Assembly: GCF_008831285.2 (NCBI RefSeq) | Contig: NC_045142.1 | Span: 1,679,001 to 1,743,000, forward strand | DNA length: 64,000 bases | Source: Nymphaea colorata | Lineage: Eukaryota > Streptophyta > Magnoliopsida > Nymphaeales > Nymphaeaceae | Direction of reading: 5' to 3' | In this document: positions 47,011-58,768 of the stretch, piece by piece | How the letters are laid out: each line of letters starts with the position of its first letter | How positions within the stretch are numbered: the stretch's first letter is position 1 | Made by a program: the position numbers and the translations under genes | The notes under the pieces: model-generated | Database searches by the model: none | The model's input: only the letters and a program-made list of their open reading frames with translations | Told to the model about the DNA's origin: nothing

Positions 47011-48684
47011 TTATCCAGCTTCAACCCAACTACATCCAGCTTTCTTTTTTATCTTTTTATTTTTCATCATCTTCTCTATGTCTGCTGCATCTCTCCACCT
47101 ACCTGCTTCTGCCAGTATATTTGACAGTAAAATGTAGCTTCCAGAACCACGAGGCTCAAGCTCAAACAGATGAGAAGCTGCAATCTCAGCAAGCTCAACG
47201 TTACCATGAATCCTGCAAGCACCAAGCAAAGATCCCCAGACATAAAAATCTGGCTTCATTGGCATCGTATTGACAAATGCATAAGCTTCCAATAGCATCC
47301 CAGCTCTCCCGAGAAGGTCCACTATCGCAGCATAATGCTCCATTCTTGGCTCTATGCCGTGCTTAAGCTGCATATTTTCAAAATATGCCCGACCTTGATC
47401 TACAAATCCTCCATGGCTGCATGCAGTGAACACGATAGTATAAGTAATATGGTCAGGAATTACGCCCTCGCTCTGCATTTGATAAAAAAGGCGTAGTGCA
47501 TCAATCCCATGCCCGTGCATGGCATAGCCGTATATCATGGAATTCCATGACACTGTGTTCCGCTTAGGCATCCTGTCAAACACTTTACGAGCTTCAGAAA
47601 CAAACCCACATTTTGCATATACGTCTACAAGAGAGCTGCTAACGAATACCTCTTCCGCAACACCTATAATCAGTGAGTAACCATGTATTTCCTTTCCATG
47701 TTTCAAATTCTCTAAATTTGCACAAGCTGGCAATAGACCACTTATGGTTACCGAACTTGGCATAAAACCAGATAGTAACATTCTGTGGAACATTCCGAAG
47801 GCCTCCTCATTGAGATGATTCTGTGCAAAACCAGAGATCATAGCAGTCCAAGAGACAATATCTGGCTTAATTCCGTCAGCCTGCATATCACGGAATGACA
47901 TTAAGGCCATAACGACATTCCCCATCTGAGAGAATCCCACAATTACAGCATTCCAAGTGACTGAATCAGGCTTAATACCTGAACTTCTCATCGCCCTGAC
48001 CAACTTGAGTGCTTCCTCAACCATACCACATTGAGAATAACTAGAGACCATGGTGTTCCATGAGACAAGATCTCTCTCAGACATCATATCAAACACTCGG
48101 CGGGCGCTTTCCAGGCACCCGCATTTAGCATACATATCGACCAATGCGCTATCAACGAAAACATCTGTATCGAATCCCGAGTTCCTAACCAACGCATGGA
48201 TCCTTTTACCAGTCTCTAGATCAGAAAGATTAGCACAAGCTCTTAACGCACTGGGAAAGACATACTTGTTGGGTGCAAATCCTTCCTCTAGCATCCGATC
48301 AAACAATTCAAGCGTGCCTTGCCAGTAGCCATAACGCGCATAAGCACCAAGTAGGACTACCCAAGACTGCAAATTCCTCTTAGGCATTTTCTCGAACACT
48401 TTCCTGGCGTCCGGTATTCTGCCACACTGGCAATAAAAAAGGATGAGTTTAGAATACAAATAGCTCGACTGCTTCACTCCGTTCACCACCATGATAGCAT
48501 GCAGTAGCCTGCCCGCATTCACCGATCGCGTGCGAGCAAAAATCTGAAGATAAACTCCGCATGACCTGGAACTGACGTGATATGACCGACCTACCGATTG
48601 AGTTAGCCAGTAGAATCTAGAAATGGAGGTGGGTCTGCCGTGGTTTTGGCGGAAAATGCTGAATATTCCCTGTGGTCGCTGCAT
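47011..48684 (-). CDS. Pentatricopeptide repeat protein, PLS class, E/E+ subgroup
   Basis: Probable organellar RNA-editing specificity factor, binding one RNA site through its PPR tract. It is intronless, 557 residues, ATG at 48684. The N-terminal ~40 residues are basic with Ser and Phe and no acidic residues, consistent with a mitochondrial or plastid presequence. About a dozen P, L and S motifs follow, for example ARKVFEKMPKRNLQSW, DSALVDMYAKCG and DLVSWNTMVSSYSQCG. The C-terminus is an E domain (VWGSLLGACRIHGNVELAE ... LLSNILAEAGRW) ending GCSWVEAG, with no DYW deaminase domain. Such proteins recruit a DYW partner in trans. Structure and neighbourhood resemble Arabidopsis At5g59600 (PCMP-E1), which is inference from memory. 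Confidence 0.94.
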   Translation of the reverse strand: MQRPQGIFSIFRQNHGRPTSISRFYWLTQSVGRSYHVSSRSCGVYLQIFARTRSVNAGRLLHAIMVVNGVKQSSYLYSKLILFYCQCGRIPDARKVFEKMPKRNLQSWVVLLGAYARYGYWQGTLELFDRMLEEGFAPNKYVFPSALRACANLSDLETGKRIHALVRNSGFDTDVFVDSALVDMYAKCGCLESARRVFDMMSERDLVSWNTMVSSYSQCGMVEEALKLVRAMRSSGIKPDSVTWNAVIVGFSQMGNVVMALMSFRDMQADGIKPDIVSWTAMISGFAQNHLNEEAFGMFHRMLLSGFMPSSVTISGLLPACANLENLKHGKEIHGYSLIIGVAEEVFVSSSLVDVYAKCGFVSEARKVFDRMPKRNTVSWNSMIYGYAMHGHGIDALRLFYQMQSEGVIPDHITYTIVFTACSHGGFVDQGRAYFENMQLKHGIEPRMEHYAAIVDLLGRAGMLLEAYAFVNTMPMKPDFYVWGSLLGACRIHGNVELAEIAASHLFELEPRGSGSYILLSNILAEAGRWRDAADIEKMMKNKKIKKKAGCSWVEAG

Positions 48685-50474
48685 TCTACATTATCGAGAA
48701 TGCTCATCATCGTCTCGAATTTGCAAAGAATGCCCGATCGTTATAATAAGCTGGTGCACCAAGTTGTACTAAGTTACACAACCTTCGTGTCATTTCGAAG
48801 TCCAAGACAGATTTTCCCCGTAAAATAATTAGTAAAGAATTATTTGGTCTTCCTCACCTTTTTTCTTTATTCGGCAGAAAGATCAAGACAGGAGCGTGTT
48901 TGTTTTGAGCGTTAACTGGAATCCGGAACAGACCTGTTTTGGGGGTTTGGCATTTCTGTTTCTCCGAAATTATGTATAATGTTCGTAAGATTGTGGTCAA
49001 TAACAAATCATCCCAGTTCCCGCAACTTTAGAAGTTAACAACAACCGCTCAGTTTTTTTAGAGAAATTCAATCGAAAAAACATTATTTTTTTATAACAAA
49101 AATAATGTTTTACAGACAACCATGATTCGATTGACTTAGAAAATGATTTTTTACATGAAGTGTTTTGTCCTTTACAATATATTTTTTTTATCAGTAAGCA
49201 GTTTTTTTAAGATTATGTCCAAAATTGAGCGCTCATTTGTTAACTTTTAAAATTGAACAATAGAGAAGGCACGAACTGCCGATTTCTTTTTTCTCATAGG
49301 AGCCGTATAATTTTTAAATGGGAAACAGTGTGTTGAGGGAAGAACTTAGATCCTCTCCTCCACGATTCAAAACACTCTATAAATGATTCTTTCCACCTCC
49401 AGAAGTGGTAAAAAAGTTTAAACATGGAAAAATTTAACCATCTTTTGATGGTAAGAGTACTCTGAATAACTTCCAGCCTATCAACCGCTTCCTAAGACAA
49501 AAACATGTGGTAAAAACAAGAAAGAAAGAATGTGAGTGGAGTTCGCACCATGTTCAATCTATCAATTCGTGTTTGTCACTTTCACGCGGTGCTGCCCTAT
49601 TAAAGCATGATGTTTAAAGTTAAATCCACTGACCAAAAAGGTTCTGCTTAATAATGACACTGACAATTTTCTCAGCCATTAGTTTCTCGTAATGATTTTA
49701 GTTTGTTTAATTCTTACAATTTCTTTCGAAAATTCTCAAAAAATCAAGTAAACTAAAAACTTGAACAAGAAACTATTATCAGATACTAATATTAGTGAGG
49801 ACTTGAGTTCATTTGAAGTCCTTGCGATTTAAACTTGGAGTTCTCTTGCTAAAGGCTGAAACCATGTGCCATAAGATTCTTGTCGACCAAGTTGAGGAAT
49901 GTGATTCCTTTTCTTTTCTCATATTGGTCGTTATCTTAGACGCTGGGCCGATCGTGTTCCATTCTAAATGAACTGCGCATGAGACATCTGCATTTCAGTG
50001 CTATTCTAAGTTGGTTTGTCCTGTCGTTCGATGGAAGTAAACATTTGCTTGTATTTTTGTTTGACAGGAGCTCTCCTCTGGGAATCTCCATCTTCCAAGA
50101 ATTTGATATAGGACCATCAAGACTAAGTTCAGAAACTTCCAGAGTACTCAATTCACCAACGCCAATGCAAGAGATCTCCACTGCGAATCTCCATCTTCCA
50201 AGAATTTGGTATGAGACCAGCAAGGAAACTAAGTTCAGAAACTTTCAAAGGTCAATTGACCAACGCCAATGCAAGTATAAACAATTGAACCACTACTCAT
50301 CGCTCGGAAAACAAAAACAAAAACAATAGTCCAGAGCTGTCCTAATAGCTACTGTTCTCCAAGGACCGCTTCAGGTCTCATTCCCAACAGAAATTAGACT
50401 GGCACAAGCTAAGTCCTGGGCAATGCTGCAGAAGCCATTGACTCTATGTGCATCTCTGTGTGTGTGTGTGTCTA

Positions 50475-50506
<32 letters not shown>

Positions 50507-50768
50507 CGAGAAAGGGAGAGAGGGAGAAGTCAAGTTTTCTTCACATCAACATCATGGTTGAGCCTTCTTCCAACTAAATGCCGCTTTCTATGGGCTACAA
50601 TTTTGATCACCTCAGAACATGGGTGTGACCAAATCTTTTTCTAAGAAAAAAATTACAACTAGTACAAGGGCCCAAAAAAAAAAACTACAAGCCTTCCTAA
50701 CTTACATCTGAAGATTTGTGCGACAACTTGGGCAGAGGCCATCATCTGCTCTACTGATCCAAATTACA
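48685..50768. other. Spacer between the PPR and thaumatin-like genes
   Basis: The first few hundred bases should hold the PPR promoter (read leftward). The rest is AT-rich. The phrase GAATCTCCATCTTCCAAGAA occurs twice (near 50082 and 50187), and TG then GA microsatellites lie at 50457-50500. The last ~100 bp would be the thaumatin-like 3' UTR. No gene was seen. Confidence 0.5.
50457..50500. repeat. (TG)n...(GA)n microsatellite
   Basis: A TG run and a GA run are separated by TCTAA. Confidence 0.95.
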
Positions 50769-51608
50769 CTAGTAGGGACTGGGAGGGCAGAAGGTGACAA
50801 GGTACCGGGAAGCCATGCACTTGTGAAGACTACTGGAATCATCATATGCAAAGCTGTAGGCTCTTGGGCATATGGCCTTGAAGAGATGGGAGTAGATTGT
50901 GGGCTTGCAAGTATTGGGTGTAGAATAGTTTCCTGTGCAGCAAAACTTGGCTGTGTTCATGGCCAAGCATGCACTCTTGCAACCAACCACCCTGCCCCCT
51001 TTCCTCACCTCCAGAGCTGATGGGCAACACACATTCAAGTCAGACTCACATGAAGCCACGCCGCAGCCTATGCCACCGCCCACCGGAACCATGGCAACTG
51101 GAAGATTGTAGCCATCCACTAAGCTCACATCATAGAAATGCAGAGGTGAGTTGGATGTGCCGAGCGTCATCTCGACGACTGTCGCTGGCGGCACACCTGA
51201 AACACCGTTGCAGTGCAGCAGGCCAGAGCAATCCCCTGTTTCGCATTCGCCATGGCCTTGTTCATTGAAGCAGCAGCCTTGGCGGCCCCATATCCTGCCC
51301 GACCAGCCTTGAGGCACATTCAGGATGATTTCCTCACCGAAACCCAAGTGAAAGCCACCATCTGCTGGTGTGCCATGGCCAGCACCTCCCACCATACCAG
51401 GCCAGATGCTCTCCTTGCAGTTGTTCACTAGTATGAGATCTATTCCAGCTGCAACATTCCAGAACAAGCTTCCAGTTAGCCGCATTATACATAAGGAGAA
51501 GAAGCATAATGAACTCGCCAATTAAAACCAATATCAGAAAAATAGTGTACATGAAGCATGTGAATGACATATGAAGAAGAGCACAAAGAAGGAAGAGAGA
51601 GCTAGCAT
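50769..51608 (-). CDS. Thaumatin-like protein (PR-5 family), secreted
   Basis: Secreted PR-5-type protein, usually linked to defence or cell-wall binding. Exon 1 is 51551-51608, an intron of 102 bp follows, and exon 2 is 50769-51448, giving 245 residues. Exon 1 encodes the signal peptide [18 protein letters not shown] and splices in phase to [17 protein letters not shown]. Without exon 1 the frame has no start and no secretion signal. Family landmarks are [35 protein letters not shown], the SACLA/FCCTG segment and [13 protein letters not shown]. The acidic-cleft REDDD residues all appear present. The mature part has 18 cysteines instead of the usual 16: extra ones occur in GCCF (normally GCSF) and VCCP (normally one Cys). 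Length fits an ordinary large TLP. Confidence 0.93.
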
Positions 51609-53939
51609 CTTTGGTGTTCAAGTATAGGCAATAAACGTCGCGTATGTAATGTGATATATAGTAAGAAAGCCAGTGGACTCACACTTTTGGGCCGCGCACA
51701 AACGCTGCAATGGTCTGCCAAGTATGAAGAACGGATTTCGAGGAGATTGGGAGTTTTTAAACTGGAGCTTTTGCTTTCCAACAACTGGCATATATTCTTT
51801 GCTTCATTTTTGGGGTCTCCCAGCTTTTCTATGCCTTGATATTGGCAAGAAATTGGGCACTGTCTGCGCTTTTTTAGAGAGAGAGAGCGCGCGATGAGCT
51901 TAGTGTTCTCATTGCAAGATGCACTGAATACTTAGTGCGTCAAATGACGGACTTGCTAGATCTCGTACGAGTATAATTTGTCTTTAGAGTTGTTGAAAGC
52001 ATCATTATGCTTCTATAGAATCTTATCAAATTCTGCAGAAATTGAAGCAGTTAAGTTGGAGCAAAACTTTACTAAGTTAGGAGTTTTGCTCAACTGATGT
52101 ATACCACAAGGTAGAACAAACATTTTAATCTTCAGAAACAGGCACATAATCGCAGATATTCCATGGAAGCACGGAGGAACCTCCTTTCTAAAAGATGTGG
52201 GCATGGGGAACGGGCATTGGTTTGCTTTTAGTAAAGAACGATAGTGACGTCATCGTAATTTGAACAAGTGCAGAAAAGCATGGTTGGCAGAGCTACTTTC
52301 CCCTATGAGTCCATGTGCTTTCTTCTTTTATGATGAAGAATGCCTCAGGCTCAGGCCATAGTTGCTGTTTTTCACTTAATGAGTCCCGGGGTGCAAAAAA
52401 TACCATCTTAGTTGGATATGTAACTAAAATTTTAGTAAACCCAAATTCAAAGACTCACCAAATCCAGATTCAGTTATAGCATTCTGGCATCTCAGTTTCC
52501 AAACTGAAGCTTCAGGACGCTATTCTTTTTTCCTTTTCTTTGACCGTGAATCAGAAGAGAAAACAGAGACATGAACTCTCCTGTGAACAGCAGTCAGAAC
52601 CCACTCCTCCCACAGTACCAACAGCTTATAGTTGCGAAGGAAGCTTCCGTCCAAATTGAATTGTAAATCGTAATTACCCATATAAGAGCCGCAGCCAGCC
52701 CCTTGCGCCAACAGAAGTGGATCTTTAAGCCACCAGCTTTATTATAAACTTGGGTAAGCTTCTCTTTTCAGTCATCTCTATCAGAACCACAAAGCATCTG
52801 CCATTTTTCTTGCCCAGTTTGAAATCATAGAATTTGCTGCTCTATTTGCTCTGGTCATTGGAAAACCTTTCTTCCCATCGGTGCATGATTTACTCAAAAT
52901 AAGCTGCATTGGCTTTTATTAATAAAGAAACTGTCTGCACAAAGTTTTTTCTGTTGAATCATCGATCGGCCATTTCTGTTGAGAAAATGTCTGCGGAAGA
53001 CATACCTTCTGTGAAGGCGATAGCTTGTGACATGATTATGGTCTATGGCAGATCGCAACAAATTGGGTTCCTTGTGTAAATATATTATAAAAATATGGAA
53101 ACTTTAATACAGATAGTGAAAGAAATTTGAGAGTTAAATTGCAAATTGATAATAGTGTCGACCACAACATTTCACGAGATGAACATGGGGTTTAAAGAGC
53201 CTTAAATAAACTGACGTGCCGTTACAAAAGCTTCATAACTGATCTTCATAACCCCGTGAGGCTAGCACTCGTCTCGTTTAGAAATATGGACTAACGAGAG
53301 CTATTCTGCACTTCCACTATTTTGTCCCCTTTTCCTCATCACTTCCTCAAAAGAATTCATAGTCAAGAATTCTATGACGACTTTCCTCCCCTTTTTTTCC
53401 AGTACTTCTCTACTGAGAATTCACAGTGACGACTTTTCCAGTCAGTTTTCTTCTCATTTACAGAAAAATCGTAAAGGTGTAATTCACCATATCCAACTCA
53501 AACAGTTTAAAAGTTACCGCTGCTCTCGAACACAGAAGGACCTCATAAACGCGAAGAACTTTACTCTGCTTTGCAACGAGTCAAGTGAGTCAATTAATCG
53601 TCGGTTTCAATCGTTCACTATTCTCCTCCATTTTCAGTAGTCTTCATTTTTCAAGTACTTTTATAGGTTAAGGCAAGGCAGCAGGTATAGTTTCCTACAT
53701 ATCAATCATGGATATCGTCCAAATCGCAGCGTCGGGTGAAAAAACAAGGGGATAATAGTGGGGTACCGGGTTTCCGGCCCATACTGATTCTCCATTCGAC
53801 AGGCCTGGAGGATGCTCCTTCCCTGCATCACCTTCGCGACAACTTTGCCCTCTCATTGCAGGAGTTCCCCCTTGTTGCATGCTGGCTTGTCTCTTGAGAG
53901 ATTCAATGCTGCTTCATGTAACACCACTCTTCTTATAAA

Positions 53940-54116
53940 AGGAGGCTTTAATGAGAGGATTGTCCTTCCTACTTTTTGGCTAAAGCCAAAACGGTTAGGA
54001 AGCGGGTTGGATCCATCGAACTAGGGGTCCGAACCTAAGAGTGGGTCGGATCGTTATAGTGGTATTAAAGCCGGACGTCCGTGTGCCTTAAGGGGTGAAT
54101 TGTAACACCCCACACT
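53940..54116 (+). mobile_element. LTR retroelement remnant with degenerate primer site
   Basis: TGGTATTAAAGCC at 54060-54072 matches the standard plant primer-binding site (TGGTATCAGAGCC) at 11 of 13 bases, with two differences of the C-to-T/G-to-A type. The sequence before it (GGATCCATCGAAC ... GAACCTAAGAGTGGGTCGG) has the look of an LTR end, and TGTAACACCCC follows at 54101. No protein domain or second LTR could be recognised. Confidence 0.4.
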
Positions 54117-54260
54117 ATCTCTTTTCATGTAAAACTTGTTGGAGCGAGTGAATGGTCTTCCCACCACTGCCACTCTGCTCCGAGGGTTATCTCTTTTCAT
54201 GTGAAACTTGTTCGAGCGAGTGAATGGTCTTCCCACCACTGCCACTCTGCTCCGAGGGTT
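54117..54260. repeat. 72-bp tandem duplication
   Basis: Two copies starting ATCTCTTTTCATGT at 54117 and 54189 share the run to CTCTGCTCCGAGGGTT with about two differences. It lies directly beside the retroelement remnant. Confidence 0.92.
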
Positions 54261-55856
54261 AGCAGGTGGACCATCTTCATTTCCTCCATTCGACTGAACC
54301 CTTGTGGGTTAGAGACATACATCGTTTGTAATAAACCACCTTTGACCCATAGAACATCTTCATCTCTCCCTCGGTATTGTCTTCCACCCTGATACGAACC
54401 AGAGAGAAAGACGTCCTGCAACTCCTCTTCTGTGTTGACTCTTACCAGAATCATATCGTTCCCAATAATGGAGGACTTTGGGCTTCCAATCTTCTTTTGC
54501 TGTTTCATTAGGGGTAGCCTGTGTGCCTGGCTTTCCCGGTCTTCCAGCAGTGCCAAAACTGAAAGGCTGAATTAAATTCATGCAAAAACATATAAGTAAA
54601 TTTTTTTAAAAAATTTATATATAAATTAAAGAAAAAATGAAGTGAGGTCAGGACCCATAGAAACCCCCACCGAGCATACCCTTCTCTAGAAAGAGTCACC
54701 ATCAAAACTTCTTAGTTGTTGAGAACAATCCACCTTCCTTTCACACTTATGACTCGAGATAGACCTTGAGGACTATTAATTTTAAGACCCGCCACCCAAA
54801 AACAACCCACTACTCGAAAACAAAAAACAAAGTCACAAGGCCCTTATTCCTCTTACTTTTGCTTCATGATCAATGATGACAATAACATACTCTTCAACTT
54901 AGTTACCGTGTCTTGTCACCTAAGATGTAAGGACATAATGTTCATAAGAATCAAATTAAAAACCTGTCTTAAACCAGATCCTAACCCAACCAAGTAAGTT
55001 ATCCCTCCCTCGAGACAATTAAACCATTATTTGATAGGTCTAAATTTCAGTGGACTTTGTCTAAAGTCATATTCGTGCTGATGCAGTGATTCTGGCAATG
55101 ATCTTGAGGGGTCGGGTGGCTGAGATTTTCACTGGGCGTTGGTGTGAACCATTCAAGTTGGTGGAGGATTGAGGAGTGATCCTGCTTCTGGCTCTAGAAA
55201 ATTTTCTAACAATACAACAAAGGATGTAAACAGATTGTATTAGTTTGGACTTTGGAGATAGGCATTACTGCAGATGATGCAGTAGAATTGGGTTCCAGAA
55301 AAACACAAATCTAAGCTTCAAGCTAGAGCAAGTATTTATCTGCAAAATGAATTACAGCTTACATAAGACGAGTTAAATTTACCGGACGCATTATGCAAGA
55401 ATATGCAGGAATATCTAAGATAAACCGAAGAAACACCCATGATACATTCACATGTTTACATCTTGAGGGAAGATAAAATGGGATATCAGTGCCTCAGATG
55501 TAACCTTAGATTTGATATCAATCCAACTTCAAGTCATTGGATCTCGCAAGAACACTCGCGTTGGATTAATAATCTGATTCATACATGGTATAGAATGTCA
55601 ATTTGCTTATAATCCAATCATTCAAAAAAAAAAAAAAAAAGGAACGGCGGAGATAGTGGATCTCGTTTACAAGTAATTTGAAAAGTTATGTGGCAAGTCG
55701 ACAACCATTTTCTTGTAGTATTCGGACGCTAGCCTCCCAGGTGGAGTTGTTCAAACAATCGACCATCCCTCCGTAGGAAAAAGAAAGATGAGGACCTCCA
55801 CACGATCAGGATGATACACTAAAGGGGGAAGAAGAGAGACTCGGACATGCAACGGA

Positions 55857-58768
55857 ATGCTGTATTCTGTAAAATCCATCTCATCGTCTCTTCCCTCTCT
55901 TCTGCCCCTACCGCCATTTATTCCCGTCCCTCCTCGAAAACCCAATTGTGGGTTCCTTTTTAGCACTGGTTTCGGGTTGCATCCACGGTCACCGACGAGC
56001 TCTAGGTGCTCATGGAAGAGAAGGAGATCAGTAGTTGTGAGGGCAGCTTCTAGGGAGTCCCCATACGATGTCTTGGGCGTTTCGCCGTCGGCAAGTCCTC
56101 AAGAAATCAAGCGTGCATATAGAAAATTGGCTCTCAAATACCACCCTGATGTCAACAAAGAGGTACCCATCAATCTTTTCACCACGATTTTGCTTTCTTT
56201 TGTTCTTGAAATGCATAACCTGATTTGCTTTTACTGAGGTAGGTTTTCACTGAGGGGGAATGATTTGTGGTTGCAGTGGAAATTATACTTGGTGGAATAA
56301 CTTTTTCGGGTTTTAGAGTAGCTGGGGTTTTCTATATAGAATGAATTTTCTGGATTCGATAGTTAGAGTTACTTGAAGATGGGATATGGTTTTTGAGTGT
56401 TCCTCATTTTGGTGAAAGCAGTTGAAATGTTAGGTTTTGTAGCACTAGGAAAAGAATGGTTTAAATTATCCGATGCATCTGGAAGCTTCACTTATTCTCC
56501 TCTTCCTCACTGTAATGTCGAGACAACTTGCCTACTTTACCGAACATAATGGTGCAAGGGTTAAAGAGATTGCTAGTTAGGATTCTTTCGTTACCGTGCT
56601 TTACATCTAATGGTTCTTTGAAATCATTCCTAGGAACACTAATTCCGGAAGGTTACCAATTGATGTCTTGAGCTATACTAATGAGAATTGCCGACTTGGT
56701 GTACATGAACGAGAAATGTTAGCTGTCGTCGTCCTTGGGAATATGCCTTGATCAATTTGATTGGTAGAGAATAATCAACAGAAGAAGAGTTTTTCTACAC
56801 ACAAGACTGTTAGAAGATCCGGATCCAAAGGCAGCTTCGACAGCACTGCTAGGCTGAGTTGGAAATAGAGTCCTGATATTGCACGAGTGATGGTGGGCAT
56901 ATGCTTCACAAACCTAAAAGCTAAGATTTGGAAAAGCTGCGGGTTATGCTACATTCCAAACCATACCAGACTCTCATTATCAGTAAGGTCAAGGGTCTAC
57001 ACGGACTATCGAGCGAATCCTAGGTGGTTGACTAGAAAGGAAAAGTAAATGAGCTATAGGTCTCTTGACATTACTGAACAGTTTTATTTTCGACCACTTT
57101 ACTTGATTTTCTTGTAGCAAAGGGAAATTATGTTTTAATTCATCGAAGTATATCTGCAACGCCTGCTAATGTGGAGAAGAATTGTTCTTCATGCTTCTTT
57201 GAGAAAACATATTAGTAAAAGAATGAAGGTATGCATTGAGGCTAGAGAAGAAAATGACCTCTCACAAGGTATACTGATGTATGCAATCGTTTCCCTTTTT
57301 ATTTATGCACGAAGAAAGAAATTGATTCTGCTTTTTTTGCATCATGATCTTTAACAGAGAAATGCTCTTTGTATCAGTCCCACAGTATAGTGGCAGCCAT
57401 TGCAAATTATCATCTCCTTAACAAGTTGTTTGCTTTCTGATAACAGATGGCAACTAACTTCTGTTGAGTTTTTGGCACTCGAAGTCAAATTCAACGTTGT
57501 AGTTGTGATATTCTGAAAAATGTTAAATCAGCGTTAGATGTGATAGCTGGGCCTTGTTAGCTCTTTCACAAGCAAAGAGCTTTGGACACAGTTTCCGCTT
57601 CTGGTCATCGACATGGGAGTATTGATGGCTTTTGGACTTTCATCACAATTGAACACCAAGTTTTAGTTCATTGCAGCATGTTGCTTGTCAACGAACAGGA
57701 CTCTTTGACACATTAGCATTTAGAATACAACTACAGACCCTTTCCACCACTTTGTTTTATTATATGTTCACCAATTGTCTCTTCATCATACAGGCAAATG
57801 CTAAGGAAAAGTTTATGCGAATCAAGCATGCGTACAACACCATACTGAATTCCAAGTCCCAGAAAAAGTATGACTACCAGGATCGCCAGACGGGATATTC
57901 AACAAGGAACTACAATGGGAATAAACGTGAGGAAGAAGACTTCTATGGATTTGGTAAGAATTTTTTTTGTGGGGCGCTTTCGGAGTTCCAGAGCCTTTTT
58001 AACACTGACTAGTTTAATTTCTAGCCTTTTTAACACTGACTAGTTTAATTTCTTTGACAACATTCATTCTTATGGTCACATGAACCATGCGAGCTTTTAA
58101 AACGTCAACCATATGCCTGCAAAATCAAAAGCTGTTGACACGCGGTTGATAAACATGATTCTTATATTAACTCTTTATTCTGCAGGTAACTTTTTGAGAG
58201 ATGTCCAAATAATGATAGGTAGAGAGATTGCCTGCTCCTTGCCGGATAGACTGAAAATATATATGCTTTTCTTATTGATAGCAATCAGCATCTCTTGTGA
58301 AAACCATACTTAGTGATACCTTTCTGACTGTTTATGCAACAGAGGACTTCTTTAGGGACTTGCAAACAGAGTTCCGCAACTGGGAAGCAAACATCAATTC
58401 ACAAGGCAAGCCCAAAAGCTTGTGGGAAGAATTGGCGGTAGGTTTCGCACACACACACATATGCATCCATTGTGACGCCTCCTTCAGTCCACATGACGAT
58501 ATAGGAGGCCATATTGCTGAGTTCTTACTAAGCCTTGTGAAACTTTTGTTACCAACAGGACATCGGTGAAGAATTCGTTGAGTTCTTAGAGAAGGAGCTT
58601 AACATCGAAGAATCAAATGCTGACATGCAGAATGACACTGCCAAGGAAGCCTGGTCAGACAGGAAAGAGGAGAAGACAAGCAAAAGCAAAAACACGAGTA
58701 GCATCGAAGAAAACATTGATGAGATTGAGGCTGCACTTGCTCAACTGAAAAAGGAGTTGGGTCTATAA
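55857..58768 (+). CDS. J-domain co-chaperone, probably plastid-targeted
   Basis: Type III J-protein that would stimulate an HSP70 partner. Five exons: 55857-56162, 57794-57953, 58186-58218, 58343-58437 and 58559-58768, giving 267 residues. Residues 1-~63 are rich in Ser, Pro, Arg and Phe with almost no acidic residues, like a chloroplast transit peptide. The J domain follows from [20 protein letters not shown], with the catalytic HPD in [10 protein letters not shown], and continues in exon 2 ([20 protein letters not shown]). The rest is [34 protein letters not shown] and a C-terminal coiled-coil-like tail ending [11 protein letters not shown]. The 33-nt exon 3 keeps the frame (phase 1 on both sides) and adds 11 residues. 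It lies tail-to-tail with TOC75, 327 bp apart. It resembles Arabidopsis At5g59610 (from memory); plastid location is inferred. Confidence 0.92.
57992..58053. repeat. 31-bp perfect tandem duplication in J-protein intron 2
   Basis: Two exact copies of a unit starting AGCCTTTTTAACACTGACTA occupy 57992-58022 and 58023-58053, just after the exon 2 donor and before the microexon. Confidence 0.95.

Larger units (their letters stand above)
51609..55856. other. Spacer between the thaumatin-like and J-protein genes
   Basis: The left part is the thaumatin-like promoter. From 53900 to 54560 the sequence looks like retroelement debris (entered separately). The region 54700-55750 is AT-rich with no gene signature, and a poly-A run lies at 55625-55640. 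Short frames at 52520-52711 (minus) and 53374-53640 (plus) show no recognisable motifs. Confidence 0.5.

Noticed and set aside
55847-55856. Alternative start ATG of the J-protein
   Set aside because: The ATG at 55847 is in another frame and would be a short upstream frame; only ATG 55857 reads into the J domain.
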